From: Pseudomonadota bacterium
Lineage (GTDB): Bacteria > Pseudomonadota > Alphaproteobacteria > Micropepsales > Micropepsaceae
Assembly (NCBI GenBank): GCA_023427355.1
Contig: JAEZBK010000205.1
Coordinates: 1 to 6,394 of the forward strand
Reading direction: 5' to 3'
Length of the DNA stretch: 6,394 nucleotides
How positions within the stretch are numbered: position 1 is the first letter of the stretch; every line of letters begins with the position of its first letter. The notes beneath the pieces were generated by a model. That model worked only from the letters and a program-made list of their open reading frames with translations, made no database searches and was not told where the DNA came from. Made by a program: the position numbers and the translations under genes. Positions 6,237 through 6,394 of the stretch are shown here, piece after piece.

Positions 6237-6394
6237 ATGAAGCGCACCTTCAAGGCCAACTTCATCGAAGACAGCGGCATCGCCCATACGGTGGAGGTGC
6301 CCGAAGGCTGGTCGCTGATGGAAGGCGCGGTCAAGCATCTGGTGCCGGGCATCGATGCCGATTGCGGCGGCGCCTGCGCCTGCGCCACCTGCCA
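6237..6394 (+). CDS. [2Fe-2S] ferredoxin (partial, C-terminus outside window)
   Basis: The first 52 codons of a ferredoxin of the adrenodoxin/putidaredoxin type are present, roughly half of a usual protein of about 105 residues. The start MKRTFKANFIEDSG is followed by a strand region (HTVEVPEG) and SLMEGAVKHLVPGIDADCGG, the usual lead-in to the cluster loop. C43, C49 and C52 form the C-x5-C-x2-C cluster motif. C47 is an additional cysteine inside the loop, and the fourth ligand would lie downstream. It starts 11 nt after the reductase stop, with GGGG (6227-6230) and AGGG (6232-6235) as ribosome-binding candidates, so co-transcription is very likely. The loop resembles ferredoxins serving P450s and oxygenases more than the ISC assembly ferredoxin, which usually has a CEKACAC-like loop. 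That is family resemblance, not proof of partner. Confidence 0.93.
   Translation, partial: MKRTFKANFIEDSGIAHTVEVPEGWSLMEGAVKHLVPGIDADCGGACACATC

Overview
The window is GC-rich, tightly packed chromosomal DNA that most likely comes from an alphaproteobacterium. Three things point there: the gene order tsaE, amgK, murU, addB; the alphaproteobacterial form of AddB, which has no P-loop and no first iron-sulfur cysteine; and a ferredoxin whose cluster motif (CGGACACATC) is common in that class. No mobile element, tRNA, rRNA or CRISPR array is visible. This looks like core genome, and a plainly novel system is not evident.

Left part, minus strand (read right to left from 4910 to 1). This is one four-gene block. 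tsaE (tRNA t6A modification ATPase) is followed after 1 nt by amgK (anomeric sugar kinase for MurNAc/GlcNAc). amgK overlaps murU (MurNAc-1-phosphate uridylyltransferase) by 4 nt, and murU overlaps addB (helicase-nuclease subunit for double-strand break repair) by 4 nt. addB runs off the left edge; the 885 codons present are most of the gene, and addA would be expected next. Both 4-nt overlaps are GTGA. The tsaE-amgK junction instead carries a GACAT tandem repeat.

Middle (4911-5013). A divergent intergenic region of about 100 bp separates the two transcription units. It holds two GCCCTAT direct repeats exactly 21 bp apart with an inverted AGGGC between them, and a perfect 10-bp palindrome next to the tsaE start. 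No convincing sigma-70 promoter was recognised.

Right part, plus strand (5014 to the end). An FAD-dependent, probably NADH-linked ferredoxin reductase is followed 11 nt later by a [2Fe-2S] ferredoxin that is cut by the right edge. Together they would form the NADH-to-ferredoxin half of a class I electron-transfer chain. The terminal acceptor (a P450, an oxygenase or another enzyme) is not in the window.

AmgK and MurU together would convert recycled MurNAc to UDP-MurNAc, bypassing de novo synthesis through MurA. TsaE and AddB are functionally unrelated to that, so the operon looks like a conserved housekeeping cluster rather than one pathway.
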